This document shows, piece after piece, positions 8,191-15,723 of a DNA stretch of 64,000 nucleotides; the first letter of the stretch is position 1; the number at the start of each line of letters is the position of its first letter. The notes beneath the pieces were generated by a model, which worked only from the letters and a program-made list of their open reading frames with translations, searched no databases and was not told where the DNA came from. The DNA is from Pseudodesulfovibrio sp. 5S69 (lineage in GTDB: Bacteria > Desulfobacterota > Desulfovibrionia > Desulfovibrionales > Desulfovibrionaceae). The stretch lies in contig NZ_CP146609.1 in the NCBI RefSeq assembly GCF_037094465.1, positions 2,413,501 to 2,477,500 on the forward strand, read 5' to 3'. Position numbers and translations under genes: made by a program.

Positions 8191-8754
8191 ATGAATACCA
8201 CAGACGATTTGGAAAAACCCACTAGGGAACGCATCCTGGCCGAATCCATCCGCGTATTTGGCCGTCTGGGCTACCGGAAGAGTTCCATGGAGAGCCTGGC
8301 CGCTGCCGCGGACCGGTCCAAGCAGGGCCTGTATCTGCATTTTTCCGGGAAACATGAATTGTTCCAGGCCAGCCTCCGCTATTATCTGGACCAGGGGCTG
8401 GGCCTGGCCCGGGCGCAGCTGGCGTCGCCCGGCCAGACCCTTTCTGCCCGACTCCTGTACGCCATGGAGGCCTGGTTCGGGCGGCACAAGGATACCTTTG
8501 CGGCCGATGCGCTCGACGTGGCCGTGGCCGGCCTGCGGATAACGAACGAGAACGGCGAGCAGTACCAGGCCGTGTACCGCCGCGAGATCGCCCGGGCCAT
8601 CGCGGCGGCGGGCAAGGAAACCGCCGGTTCCGCGGCCGATATCGCCCAGGTGCTGTTCGTGTGCGGCCTGAGCTGGAAGGAGCCGGGGTTGTCCCGCGAG
8701 GAATTCCTGGCTCGCATGGCCCTGTGCATCAAGGTTTGCCTGCGGGAGGAGTAG
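8191..8754 (+). CDS. TetR/AcrR family transcriptional regulator
   Basis: A 187-aa regulator. The N-terminal TetR helix-turn-helix is clear: RERILAESIRVFGRLGYRKSSMESLAAAADRSKQGLYLHFSGKHELF (given here only as its span, residues 11-53), with the typical G-Y-x-x-[TS] and Y-x-[HY]-F-x-x-K positions. The C-terminal ligand domain (residues 60-185) is not assignable. A palindrome abuts the start codon, suggesting autorepression. The gene ends two bases before the aldehyde dehydrogenase ATG, so the two are co-transcribed and the regulator probably senses a substrate or product of that enzyme. Confidence 0.9.
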   Translation: MNTTDDLEKPTRERILAESIRVFGRLGYRKSSMESLAAAADRSKQGLYLHFSGKHELFQASLRYYLDQGLGLARAQLASPGQTLSARLLYAMEAWFGRHKDTFAADALDVAVAGLRITNENGEQYQAVYRREIARAIAAAGKETAGSAADIAQVLFVCGLSWKEPGLSREEFLARMALCIKVCLREE

Positions 8755-8756
8755 GA

Positions 8757-10178
8757 ATGAAGACCATCGACCGATCTTTCATCAACGGGGAATTCAAACC
8801 CACCCGGGGCACCGGCCAGTTCGACTTGTACGATCCCTCCACGGCGGAGATCATTGGGCGGACGGTTCTGGGCGATGAGCGGGATATGCTGGACGCCATC
8901 GAATCGGCCAGGGAGGCGTTCAAGACCTTCTCAAGGACATCGGTCGCCGAGCGCGGGGAGATGCTCCTTCGCCTGCACGAGGCCTTGAGAAAAAGGGAAG
9001 ACGCGTTGGTCGAAACGGCGATCCTCGAATACGGCTCGCCGGTAACGGCCACCGTGGGCCGGACGCGCGCTGCGGCGAACGCGTTTCTGGAGGCCCGCGA
9101 GACCCTGTTGGATTATCCTTTTGAAATGGCGGCGGGCAAGAAGCTGGTCGTCATGGAGCCGGTGGGCGTCGTGGGGGCCATTACGCCTTTCAATGCCGAT
9201 TACGGCCATATCTGCGGCAAACTGGCCCCGGCCATCGCGGCCGGTTGCACCGTGGTCGTCAAGCCCAGCGAGAACAACGGCCTTGAGACGGAACTCCTGT
9301 GCCGGTGCATTCAAGAGGCGGACATCCCGCCGGGAGTGGTCAACGTCGTGGAAGGGCGGGGCGAGGCTTTGGGACCGGTTTTGTGCGGGCATCCAGATGT
9401 GGCCCTGATCAACTTTACGGGCTCGACCCGCGTGGGCAAGGAAATCGCCGCGCTGGGAGCTGGGACCATGAAGCGGTTCTGTCTGGAACTGGGCGGCAAA
9501 TCCCCCAACATCATTCTGGACGATGCCGACATCGACAAGGCCGCCGCCCTGGCCTTGGTTATCGGGTTTTCCAACAGCGGACAGGCCTGCCACGCCGGGA
9601 CCCGGCTGCTGGTGCCGAAAAAACGGCTGAAGGAGGTCGAGGCGAGCCTGAAGCGCGCAGTCGCCAAGCTGAAAATCGGGCATCTCCTCGATGCGGACTC
9701 GTTCATCGGCCCCCTGGTGAGCCGGAAACAGTTCGAGACGGTCCAGGCGTACATCCGGTCCGGCCTGGACGAGGGGGCGCAGCTCCTGGCCGGGGGACCG
9801 GGCCACCCGGAAGGGTTGGGCGGGTATTACGCGCGGCCGACGATCTTCACCAAGGTGTCGCCGTCCATGCGGATCGCCAGGGAAGAGATATTCGGACCGG
9901 TTATCGCGGTCATGACCTATGAAGACGAGGAGCAGGCCGTGGAAATGGCCAATGACACGGTGTACGGCTTGGCGGCCTTCATTATTTCCGCCGACCAGGA
10001 CCGGGCCATGCGGATAGGCCGCCGCATCCATGCGGGCATGGTCGTGGTCAACGATACGATCGGCGCGGTCGTGGCCGGGCCGCCCGCTCCCCTCGGTGGC
10101 ATGAAAGAATCGGGATTGGGCCGCGCCGGGGGCCGCTGGGGGCTTGAGGCGTACCTGGAGCCCAAGGTGATTGCCTGA
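8757..10178 (+). CDS. NAD(P)-dependent aldehyde dehydrogenase family protein
   Basis: A 473-aa soluble enzyme of the ALDH superfamily. Landmarks are in order: the cofactor-binding region with GVVGAITPFN and KPSENN, the catalytic general base in ELGGKSPN (Glu244), the nucleophile in SGQACHAGTRL (Cys278), and EEIFGPVIAV before the C-terminal oligomerisation arm. The length is normal for the family. It oxidises an aldehyde to the acid; the substrate cannot be told from sequence. The start at 8757 follows AGGAGTAGGA and sits two bases after the tetR stop; a longer in-frame extension to 8661 overlaps tetR and is unlikely. Confidence 0.92.
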   Translation: MKTIDRSFINGEFKPTRGTGQFDLYDPSTAEIIGRTVLGDERDMLDAIESAREAFKTFSRTSVAERGEMLLRLHEALRKREDALVETAILEYGSPVTATVGRTRAAANAFLEARETLLDYPFEMAAGKKLVVMEPVGVVGAITPFNADYGHICGKLAPAIAAGCTVVVKPSENNGLETELLCRCIQEADIPPGVVNVVEGRGEALGPVLCGHPDVALINFTGSTRVGKEIAALGAGTMKRFCLELGGKSPNIILDDADIDKAAALALVIGFSNSGQACHAGTRLLVPKKRLKEVEASLKRAVAKLKIGHLLDADSFIGPLVSRKQFETVQAYIRSGLDEGAQLLAGGPGHPEGLGGYYARPTIFTKVSPSMRIAREEIFGPVIAVMTYEDEEQAVEMANDTVYGLAAFIISADQDRAMRIGRRIHAGMVVVNDTIGAVVAGPPAPLGGMKESGLGRAGGRWGLEAYLEPKVIA

Positions 10179-10241
10179 CCGTCTCCCACGAGCCTTGCCC
10201 GGCCCGACCACCCAAAGCGGCCCAAGCCGTATTTCGCCACG

Positions 10242-10277
10242 AAAAAAAGCCCCGCCGACATCGGCAGGGCCTTTTCT
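10242..10277. terminator. Bidirectional terminator after aldehyde dehydrogenase
   Basis: GCCCCGCCGA pairs with TCGGCAGGGC around a two-base loop, flanked by a run of A on the left and TTTTC on the right. It ends the last host gene just before the element boundary and could also end an RNA read on the minus strand into it. Confidence 0.85.
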
Positions 10278-10281
10278 TCTC

Positions 10282-10296
10282 GAGAAGTGGTGGAGG
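10282..10296. repeat. Left direct repeat, candidate attL
   Basis: GAGAAGTGGTGGAGG; partner at 20886-20900 with one mismatch. It overlaps the end of a perfect 12-bp palindrome CTTCTCGAGAAG (10276-10287). Confidence 0.55.
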
Positions 10297-10713
10297 CGGG
10301 GAGAGCCGCGCTGCTCAGTGCCTTCGCAGGCGATTTAAGTCGTATCTCGTACGAGTCTACTTCCGCGTAACGCGTTACAACACTTACGTTTACTCTCAAA
10401 GTTTAACAGTCTCGCTAGGGGCAGTTTCTTATTAGCGATAGGTGCGCTTATTTGACCCCCGCACTTTGAATGGATGATTGCACTACGGCCAGCACAAGTA
10501 AAGGTTCATTTGTGATAGGTTCCTTTCCCTAGCCATTCCATCAGTTTTGAGCAGGATAATGGCAAAATTTTGATAAGTAGTGCTTGGAGTCTTAGAGCTC
10601 TCAAGCCTAAGGCAAGCCAGGAATGTCTACACATTTAACGAATCGTTTACAAAGAATATTAAGGGGTGTATGCCCGTAGTGTTAATAAATGTTCACAAAT
10701 GTAGGAGGATAGA
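10297..10713. other. Non-coding left end of element with serial hairpins
   Basis: No gene is supported. Four hairpin-forming sequences follow one another: GAGC-CGCGCT-GCTC (10303-10316), GCCT-TCGC-AGGC (10320-10331), CTCGTACGAG (10346-10355) and GTAACGCGTTAC (10367-10378). An 11-bp inverted repeat partner lies at 10411-10421. After about 10,430 the sequence is AT-rich leader of the hxs operon. TTTACA-N17-TATGCC at 10646-10674 is a weak promoter candidate. Confidence 0.5.
10411..10421 (+). repeat. Left inverted repeat CTCGCTAGGGG
   Basis: Exact inverted copy of CCCCTAGCGAG at 20822-20832, next to the integrase start. The match extends as A plus TGTTA with one indel. Possible integrase arm-type or excisionase sites, one at each end of the element. 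Confidence 0.6.
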
Positions 10714-11064
10714 GTGTTGTCCGACAATATAGTTGAACGGTTAGACGATGGAAAACTTATGCTCCGATTCAGCAAGGAATACTACCTTCGTGAAGCTATA
10801 TTTGCAGCAGCGTATAAGTTTACCGATAAGTGCGCCGTGAAAATTGAACCAGTTGGAGAGGTGCATATCGGGGTGATCTTAGAGGAAAGATTGGGATTAG
10901 AAAAAGAAGCCCTTAAGAAGATCGCAATGGATTTTGCGAATGAGGCATTAGATCAGCAGGTTCGATTAGATTTAGAAGCACGAAATGGGCGAATTAGAGA
11001 GTTGATTGTTAGACATGCTTTTAGCCCAATATCTGACCTTGAGAGTGAGCTAAATGACAAATGA
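10714..11064 (+). CDS. hxsD: His-Xaa-Ser system protein HxsD
   Basis: A 116-aa small soluble protein. Residues 19-27 read FSKEYYLRE, fitting the YxLRE motif that names the HxsD family model; the rest is alternating helix and strand without Cys or membrane segments. The GTG start at 10714 is five bases after GGAGG; a TTG three bases further is also possible. HxsD always travels with two radical SAM enzymes and a His-Xaa-Ser repeat peptide, as here, and may act as a peptide-recognition or chaperone partner; its biochemical role is not established. It overlaps hxsB by 11 bases, implying translational coupling. The gene is visibly AT-rich compared with the host backbone. Confidence 0.88.
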   Translation: MLSDNIVERLDDGKLMLRFSKEYYLREAIFAAAYKFTDKCAVKIEPVGEVHIGVILEERLGLEKEALKKIAMDFANEALDQQVRLDLEARNGRIRELIVRHAFSPISDLESELNDK

Positions 11065-12523
11065 CAATTACTATAGGCTGCTTCCTATTCGTTTCAAACC
11101 TGCGGGCAACAAGTTATTACTAACTACAGAGGCTGGTGATTTTCATTTTGTCTCTACAACAGAATTTGATGATATTCTTGGAGGTAGCCTTTCTGAAGAG
11201 TCTAAATTGTTTCAAGATTTAAAGAGTAAAGACTTCTTGGCTACAAGCAAGGCAGAGCTAATTCGCTCTATAGACATGTCTTCCACTCGTTATAGGTCAA
11301 GAAAGAGGTTTTTAAGTGATTTTACCAGTTTGCATATGATGGTTGTAACTCTTCGTTGCAATCAACGATGTGAATATTGCCAAGTCTCGTGCGAAGATGA
11401 TGTGGCTTACAAGTATGATATGAAACCAGATGTGGCTAGGAAGATTGTTGACTATATTTTTATGTCGCCATCGAGCTGTATTAAAATAGAGTTTCAAGGA
11501 GGTGAGCCACTTCTCAATTGGGAAACTGTTAAATCAACTATTGAATATGCTGAATTAAAGAACAAATCATTTAATAAAAATTTAGATTTTGTTCTCTGCA
11601 CTAATCTTACACTTATTGATGAAAATAAATTACTGTACCTTAAGGAGCATAATGTCGATATATCGACATCGCTAGATGGCACAGAGGGTATTCATGATGC
11701 AAATCGTGTTCTAAGAACAGGTGGCGGAACATATCGGCAATTCATTGAGAAGTTAAGTATTGCAAGAGATATTTGTGGTCATGACAAGATCGGTGCATTG
11801 ATGACAACTACATCTGTATCGGTTGATGATCTTAGGCCTGTGGTTGATGAATATATTCGACTTGGATTTAATGGTGTTTTTTTTAGGGCACTCAATCCAT
11901 ATGGATTTGCTTCAGATAACGATGCAAAGCTTGGATACAATATTGATAGATTTGTTGACAGTTATAAGAAAGGCCTTGAGTATATAATTGAATTGAATTT
12001 AAGCGGTAAAACGTTTGTTGAGTATTATACGCTTTTGCTACTCACAAGAATATTAACTCCATTTTCTACAGGTTTTGTTGACCTACAATCACCTTCCGGT
12101 GCTGGAATAAGTGGTGTCATCTATGATTACAATGGAGATGTATACCCGGCAGATGAGGGACGTATGTTGGCTAGGATGGACGATCAGAAGTTCCTTATGG
12201 GTAATGTTTTTACTCATAGCTATAGTGGTATATTTGAGGGTGAGGTGTTAAAAGATATTGTTAGTAAATCATGTCTTGAGGTGATGCCTGGATGTTCAGA
12301 CTGTGCATATCACCCATATTGTGGTGCTGACCCTGTGAGAAACTATTTGGAGACTGGTGATGTGGTGGGGGCTAGACCGATATCTCCATTTTGCCAAAAA
12401 CATATGGGTATATTCGACTACCTCTTTTCTCTTATTGAGGAAGATCGACGGGATGTGATGGATGTCTTTTGGTCCTGGATCACTAGACTTCCATTGAAGG
12501 AGGTAAGGGGTGAAGACGATTAA
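11054..12523 (+). CDS. hxsB: His-Xaa-Ser system radical SAM maturase HxsB
   Basis: A 489-aa radical SAM enzyme. The [4Fe-4S]-SAM motif C-x3-C-x2-C is at Cys102, Cys106 and Cys109 (CNQRCEYC), followed by the FQGGEPLLNW glycine motif for SAM binding. The C-terminal region has a SPASM-like cysteine cluster (SCLEVMPGCSDCAYHPYCG, then PFCQKH), typical of enzymes with auxiliary clusters that modify ribosomal peptides. The N-terminal 90 residues probably bind the peptide or HxsD. It overlaps hxsD by 11 bases and hxsC by 14. The family is defined by genomic context; the modification of the His-x-Ser repeats is unknown. Codon use is AT-rich, unlike the host. Confidence 0.92.
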   Translation: MTNDNYYRLLPIRFKPAGNKLLLTTEAGDFHFVSTTEFDDILGGSLSEESKLFQDLKSKDFLATSKAELIRSIDMSSTRYRSRKRFLSDFTSLHMMVVTLRCNQRCEYCQVSCEDDVAYKYDMKPDVARKIVDYIFMSPSSCIKIEFQGGEPLLNWETVKSTIEYAELKNKSFNKNLDFVLCTNLTLIDENKLLYLKEHNVDISTSLDGTEGIHDANRVLRTGGGTYRQFIEKLSIARDICGHDKIGALMTTTSVSVDDLRPVVDEYIRLGFNGVFFRALNPYGFASDNDAKLGYNIDRFVDSYKKGLEYIIELNLSGKTFVEYYTLLLLTRILTPFSTGFVDLQSPSGAGISGVIYDYNGDVYPADEGRMLARMDDQKFLMGNVFTHSYSGIFEGEVLKDIVSKSCLEVMPGCSDCAYHPYCGADPVRNYLETGDVVGARPISPFCQKHMGIFDYLFSLIEEDRRDVMDVFWSWITRLPLKEVRGEDD

Positions 12524-13637
12524 TGGTGAATATTCTAAAATGAAGGATGAGGTTGTTGGTCGTTTGATATCTCATCGTCTTCCGTTAAAAAATCGTAATG
12601 GGATGATCCTTGTTACAGACAGAGTTAAACTATCAGATGTCGGTTACGCGGGTATTATCTCTACAACTGAATCTTCAAATCTTATTGCACCATCGTACGC
12701 CTACTTTCCAGATTTTTCTTCAGAGGTGTTCAACGAAGGCGATGTAGTTAGTATAACCCCTTCAGCTCAAATTAATTTTCTTTGGGAAGTTGACCAGCAA
12801 AATAACGTCTTATTTCTCACCGAGGCGTGTAATTGTCGTTGCTTGATGTGCCCTCAGCCTCCTCAGGCTCATAATCCGAGGCTCATCAAGACAGCGAAGC
12901 AGGTGTTGAATCTTGCGCCTGAGTCCTATGAAGGGGAGATATGTATAACCGGCGGTGAGCCTACACTGTGTGGTGGTGATTTCTTAGAAATACTTCGGAG
13001 TTGTAGGGAGAAATATCCGTCTGCAAAAATTATAGTTCTTACAAATGGGAAGACATTTAGTGACTTTGATTTTGCTAAGTCTGTTGCCGAGTTAAATACT
13101 GGTGCTCTTTTCGCTGTTTCATTACATGCTGATATTGATTCATTGCATGATTTGATTGTCGGATCAGAAAATAGCTTTCAAAAGACGCAATCTGGGTTGT
13201 ATAATCTTGCAAGGTTATGTCTTCCTGTAGAAATAAGGATCGTTGTCAGTCGGATTAATTATTCTAGGTTGAGAAGCCTCGCAGAATATATATTTCGGAA
13301 TTATCCATTCTCATTCCATGTTGCATTTATGGCTTTAGAGGTGACAGGACTAGCTGTAAGCAATTTTGAAAGAGTATGGATTGATCCTGTGGATTATAAG
13401 ATGGAATTAGAGGCAGCTCTTCATGAGCTTAACCGGAGGGGGATGAGAGTTTCTGCCTACAATCATCCATTGTGCCTGATTCATAAAAGGGCATGGCGGT
13501 ATGCAAGAAAATCAATATCTGCCTGGAAAAATAGTTATCTGCCTAAATGTTCCTCTTGTTCGGTATTACAGCAGTGTTGTGGTGTTTTTACTACATCCGG
13601 TGAGAGTTTGAGTAGTAATATTAAGCCTATATGCTAA
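12510..13637 (+). CDS. hxsC: His-Xaa-Ser system radical SAM maturase HxsC
   Basis: A 375-aa second radical SAM enzyme. The cluster motif is CNCRCLMC (Cys107, Cys111, Cys114) followed by ICITGGEPTLCG. The radical SAM barrel spans about residues 98-290. A short C-terminal Cys-rich tail (KCSSCSVLQQCCG, final PIC) could hold a further iron-sulfur cluster. It pairs with HxsB in every Hxs locus, so the two may act in sequence or as a complex on the repeat peptide. The start overlaps hxsB by 14 bases and follows GGAGG embedded in the hxsB end. A 117-bp AT-rich gap separates it from hxsA. Confidence 0.92.
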   Translation: MKTINGEYSKMKDEVVGRLISHRLPLKNRNGMILVTDRVKLSDVGYAGIISTTESSNLIAPSYAYFPDFSSEVFNEGDVVSITPSAQINFLWEVDQQNNVLFLTEACNCRCLMCPQPPQAHNPRLIKTAKQVLNLAPESYEGEICITGGEPTLCGGDFLEILRSCREKYPSAKIIVLTNGKTFSDFDFAKSVAELNTGALFAVSLHADIDSLHDLIVGSENSFQKTQSGLYNLARLCLPVEIRIVVSRINYSRLRSLAEYIFRNYPFSFHVAFMALEVTGLAVSNFERVWIDPVDYKMELEAALHELNRRGMRVSAYNHPLCLIHKRAWRYARKSISAWKNSYLPKCSSCSVLQQCCGVFTTSGESLSSNIKPIC

Positions 13638-13754
13638 TTTGTGCCACGTTTTTTGGGTGAAAAGTGGTTGAATGGTGCTTTACATTTACTATACGTATGT
13701 GTATTTAGTCATATATAAATTGTATTTTTCGTTGCTAATATAAGGAGGGGTGAA

Positions 13755-14027
13755 ATGAAAATTTTTAATAAGGTCGCACTGTTCGTCGGTGGGCTGGCTG
13801 CTCTTGTTGGCGTTAGTGCAACCGATTCTAAAGCCGCTCTGCCTGAGCTAAAGGCCAAAGAGATTGTAGTGACTGAGCAAACTCCGCTTGTTCTTACTCA
13901 ACCTAGCCTCAATTCGATTGATGGAGCTGATTTTCAAGCGTGGCATTCATCTCATAGTTCTCACGCTTCCCATGCCTCCCATCAATCGCATAGCTCTCAC
14001 TATTCGTCCCGCTACCCCTCCCAATAG
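13755..14027 (+). CDS. hxsA: His-Xaa-Ser repeat peptide HxsA (short form), likely radical SAM substrate
   Basis: A 90-aa precursor. Residues 1-27 look like a Sec signal peptide (KIFNK, hydrophobic VALFVGGLAALVGV, cleavage after DSKA). A polar spacer follows, then seven consecutive His-x-Ser triplets at His64, 67, 70, 73, 76, 79 and 82, ending in SRYPSQ. It is preceded by a strong TAAGGAGGGG ribosome site. It is the presumed substrate of HxsB and HxsC, modified inside the cell and then exported, or matured around export; the modification and function are unknown. It is shorter than many repeat proteins of the family. A terminator follows 25 bases downstream, so it closes the operon. Confidence 0.88.
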   Translation: MKIFNKVALFVGGLAALVGVSATDSKAALPELKAKEIVVTEQTPLVLTQPSLNSIDGADFQAWHSSHSSHASHASHQSHSSHYSSRYPSQ

Positions 14028-14051
14028 CGAGGGAGCACGGAAAAGGAGATG

Positions 14052-14079
14052 AGCCCACCATGTTGTGGGCTTTTTTTTT
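14052..14079 (+). terminator. Intrinsic terminator of the hxs operon
   Basis: AGCCCAC-CATGTT-GTGGGCT followed by nine T residues. The last bases also run into the nuclease-remnant repeat that begins at about 14078. Confidence 0.92.
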
Positions 14080-14213
14080 GCTACCATTTCTGTTTGGTGC
14101 CGCCGTCATAGGGGTGAGCGTATCCCAACTCAATCAAGCAGTCTGCTAAGCTCACGCCATCCACGTACACATCGGCTACAATCCTGAAGTATTTCACTCG
14201 TCGGAGGTACCGC
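14078..14213 (-). pseudogene. Truncated 3' copy of the thermonuclease-like gene
   Basis: About 135 bases closely match the 3' end of the nuclease-like gene at 15719-15854 in the same orientation, with scattered substitutions, then similarity stops abruptly. It retains the coding end for YAHPYDGGTKQKW-like sequence but no start or catalytic core. It looks like one arm of a duplication whose intact copy lies 1.6 kb away. Confidence 0.8.
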
Positions 14214-14317
14214 AATCACCTGTCGTAGCTATATAACTCGTGGTTAGCTTCACATATAATTGGTTTTCGTTGAAGCGATCGTGTTTTTGATGTATGGCGA
14301 ACCCAAAGGAGGCTGCT

Positions 14318-14593
14318 ATGAAAAAGACCGTGATGCTGTTGATCGTATGTTTAGCATTATTTTTCAGTACGTTGGCTTGGGCTGGGGATGTATACGTAAA
14401 GGGATATATCCGGAAAGATGGTACTTACGTTGCTCCTCACTACCGTAGTTCACCTGATGGTAACCCTTATAACAATTGGTCTACCAAGGGGAACACAAAC
14501 CCCTACACGGGTAAGCCTGGATATAAGAATCCAAACCCAAATAATTCTTTTGGGATACAGTCAAATCCGTACTCAACTCCTAAGAAGCAGTAG
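14318..14593 (+). CDS. Small secreted Asn/Pro/Tyr-rich protein
   Basis: A 91-aa protein with a clear signal peptide (KKTVMLLIVCLALFFSTLAWA, cleavage after AWA) and a mature part of about 70 residues: VKGYIRKDGTYVAPHYRS then repeated NPY and TGKPG-type turns. The core GYxRKDGTYVxPHYRSxPDGNPxNNW is one I have seen in many small secreted or phage-borne bacterial proteins of unknown function; that recollection is not a database result. The start at 14318 is eight bases after AAAGGAGG; the upstream in-frame ATG at 14294 has no ribosome site. It is followed 12 bases later by another small secreted protein, so they form an operon of exported cargo. Confidence 0.8.
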   Translation: MKKTVMLLIVCLALFFSTLAWAGDVYVKGYIRKDGTYVAPHYRSSPDGNPYNNWSTKGNTNPYTGKPGYKNPNPNNSFGIQSNPYSTPKKQ

Positions 14594-14604
14594 GGGGTAT
14601 AGCG

Positions 14605-14883
14605 ATGCGTCGAGTAATCCTGTTGCTAGTCCTTCTGTTTTCCTTATTCTTGACTACGGCCCTTGCTGAAAATCAGGGTGTAGAACCCAAGGCAAAACCT
14701 GCGACGACATTACAAGGTGACATGTGTAGCGACGACATTCCCTCTGAGCTTTTGGCTAAAAGTGGCTGTTGTTCATGGCATAAAGGGGTTTGTGGATGTC
14801 AGAATGGTAGGGTCGTATGTTGTGATGGGACGTACAGTCCGTCCTGTACCTGCCGAGCAGAAGATGTAGTTATTTCAAATTAG
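14605..14883 (+). CDS. Small secreted cysteine-rich protein
   Basis: A 92-aa protein with a signal peptide (RRVILLLVLLFSLFLTTALA) and a mature domain with nine cysteines: MC, then GCCSWHKGVCGC, VCCDGTYSPSCTC. The dense, regularly spaced Cys indicate a disulfide-knotted or metal-binding extracellular domain. The pattern SGCCSxHxGVCGC...CCDG is one I recall in unnamed proteobacterial proteins; no function is known to me. It is 12 bases downstream of the other small secreted gene and 15 bases upstream of the 270-aa gene, so all three are likely co-transcribed. Confidence 0.78.
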   Translation: MRRVILLLVLLFSLFLTTALAENQGVEPKAKPATTLQGDMCSDDIPSELLAKSGCCSWHKGVCGCQNGRVVCCDGTYSPSCTCRAEDVVISN

Positions 14884-14897
14884 TATGGTGTATACTT

Positions 14898-15710
14898 ATG
14901 ACTGAGAACAGCCGTCCAGAAGCTCCTAAAGAGGGTTCTATTTCTAAGATAAGTCGTACAGGGCTTCAGGTGGCGGGGGGAGCAATCCCATTTGCTGGGG
15001 GGCTGCTCTCGGCCATTGCCGGACAGTGGGGAGAGCGTGAGCAGACCCGTTGGAATGATTTCTTTCACCAATGGGTGAAGATGCTTGAAGATGAGTTGAA
15101 AGAGAAAGAACAGACCATTTTGGAGATTGTGATGAGGCTAAATCTTCAAGATGAGGAAATTAATCGGCGTGTATCAAGCGACGAGTATCAGTCGTTGTTA
15201 AAGAAAGCCTTTCGAGAGTGGGGTGGTACCGAGAGTGAGAGCAAGCGCGAGTACATAAGGAATATTTTAACCAACGCGGCTGCAACCAGAATCACCTCAG
15301 ATGATGTCGTGCGCTTGTTTATCGATTGGATTTCCAAGTATTCCGAGATGCATTTTTCGGTTATTGCGGCAATATACAATTCTGGTGGCATCTCAAGAGG
15401 AGCAATATGGGAGAAAATTGGTAAAGGGCCAGTTCGTGAAGACTCACCAGATGCGGACCTTTACAAACTCCTTTTTTTAGACCTGTCTACGGGACACGTA
15501 ATAAGACAGCATCGTCCAGTAGATGCTTATGGTAACTTCATAAAAAAGAATCCGAAATCTCGGAGTAAGGGGCAGGGGAGCAGAACGCTTAAGTCTGCTT
15601 TTGATTACGATGAAGGATACGAGTTAACTGCTCTTGGTAATCAGTTTGTCCATTACGCAATGACGGATTTGCCCCTGCGAATAGACTACAAACCTGACAT
15701 GGAAGAGTAG
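14898..15710 (+). CDS. Unknown 270-aa protein with Gly-rich hydrophobic N-terminal segment
   Basis: I do not recognise the family. Residues about 22-42 (GLQVAGGAIPFAGGLLSAIAG) form a glycine-rich hydrophobic hairpin that could insert in a membrane. Helical charged sequence follows (residues 50-130, KMLEDELKEKEQTILEI), and then a mixed domain resembling a winged-helix fold at the C-terminus (ELTALGNQFVHYAM). The start follows a poor ribosome site. It lies last in the small-cargo operon and converges on the nuclease gene 13 bases away. Cytosolic or membrane-associated accessory functions such as phage defence or immunity to a secreted partner are possible, but that is speculation from context. 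Confidence 0.7.
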   Translation: MTENSRPEAPKEGSISKISRTGLQVAGGAIPFAGGLLSAIAGQWGEREQTRWNDFFHQWVKMLEDELKEKEQTILEIVMRLNLQDEEINRRVSSDEYQSLLKKAFREWGGTESESKREYIRNILTNAAATRITSDDVVRLFIDWISKYSEMHFSVIAAIYNSGGISRGAIWEKIGKGPVREDSPDADLYKLLFLDLSTGHVIRQHRPVDAYGNFIKKNPKSRSKGQGSRTLKSAFDYDEGYELTALGNQFVHYAMTDLPLRIDYKPDMEE

Positions 15711-15723
15711 CCTTTAGTCTTTG

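Noticed and set aside
10282..10430. tmRNA or tRNA gene suggested by CCTCCACCA on the minus strand and following terminator
   Set aside because: No T-loop (GTTCGA-type) or matching 5' acceptor strand can be found by eye on either side; left as an open question for a covariance search.
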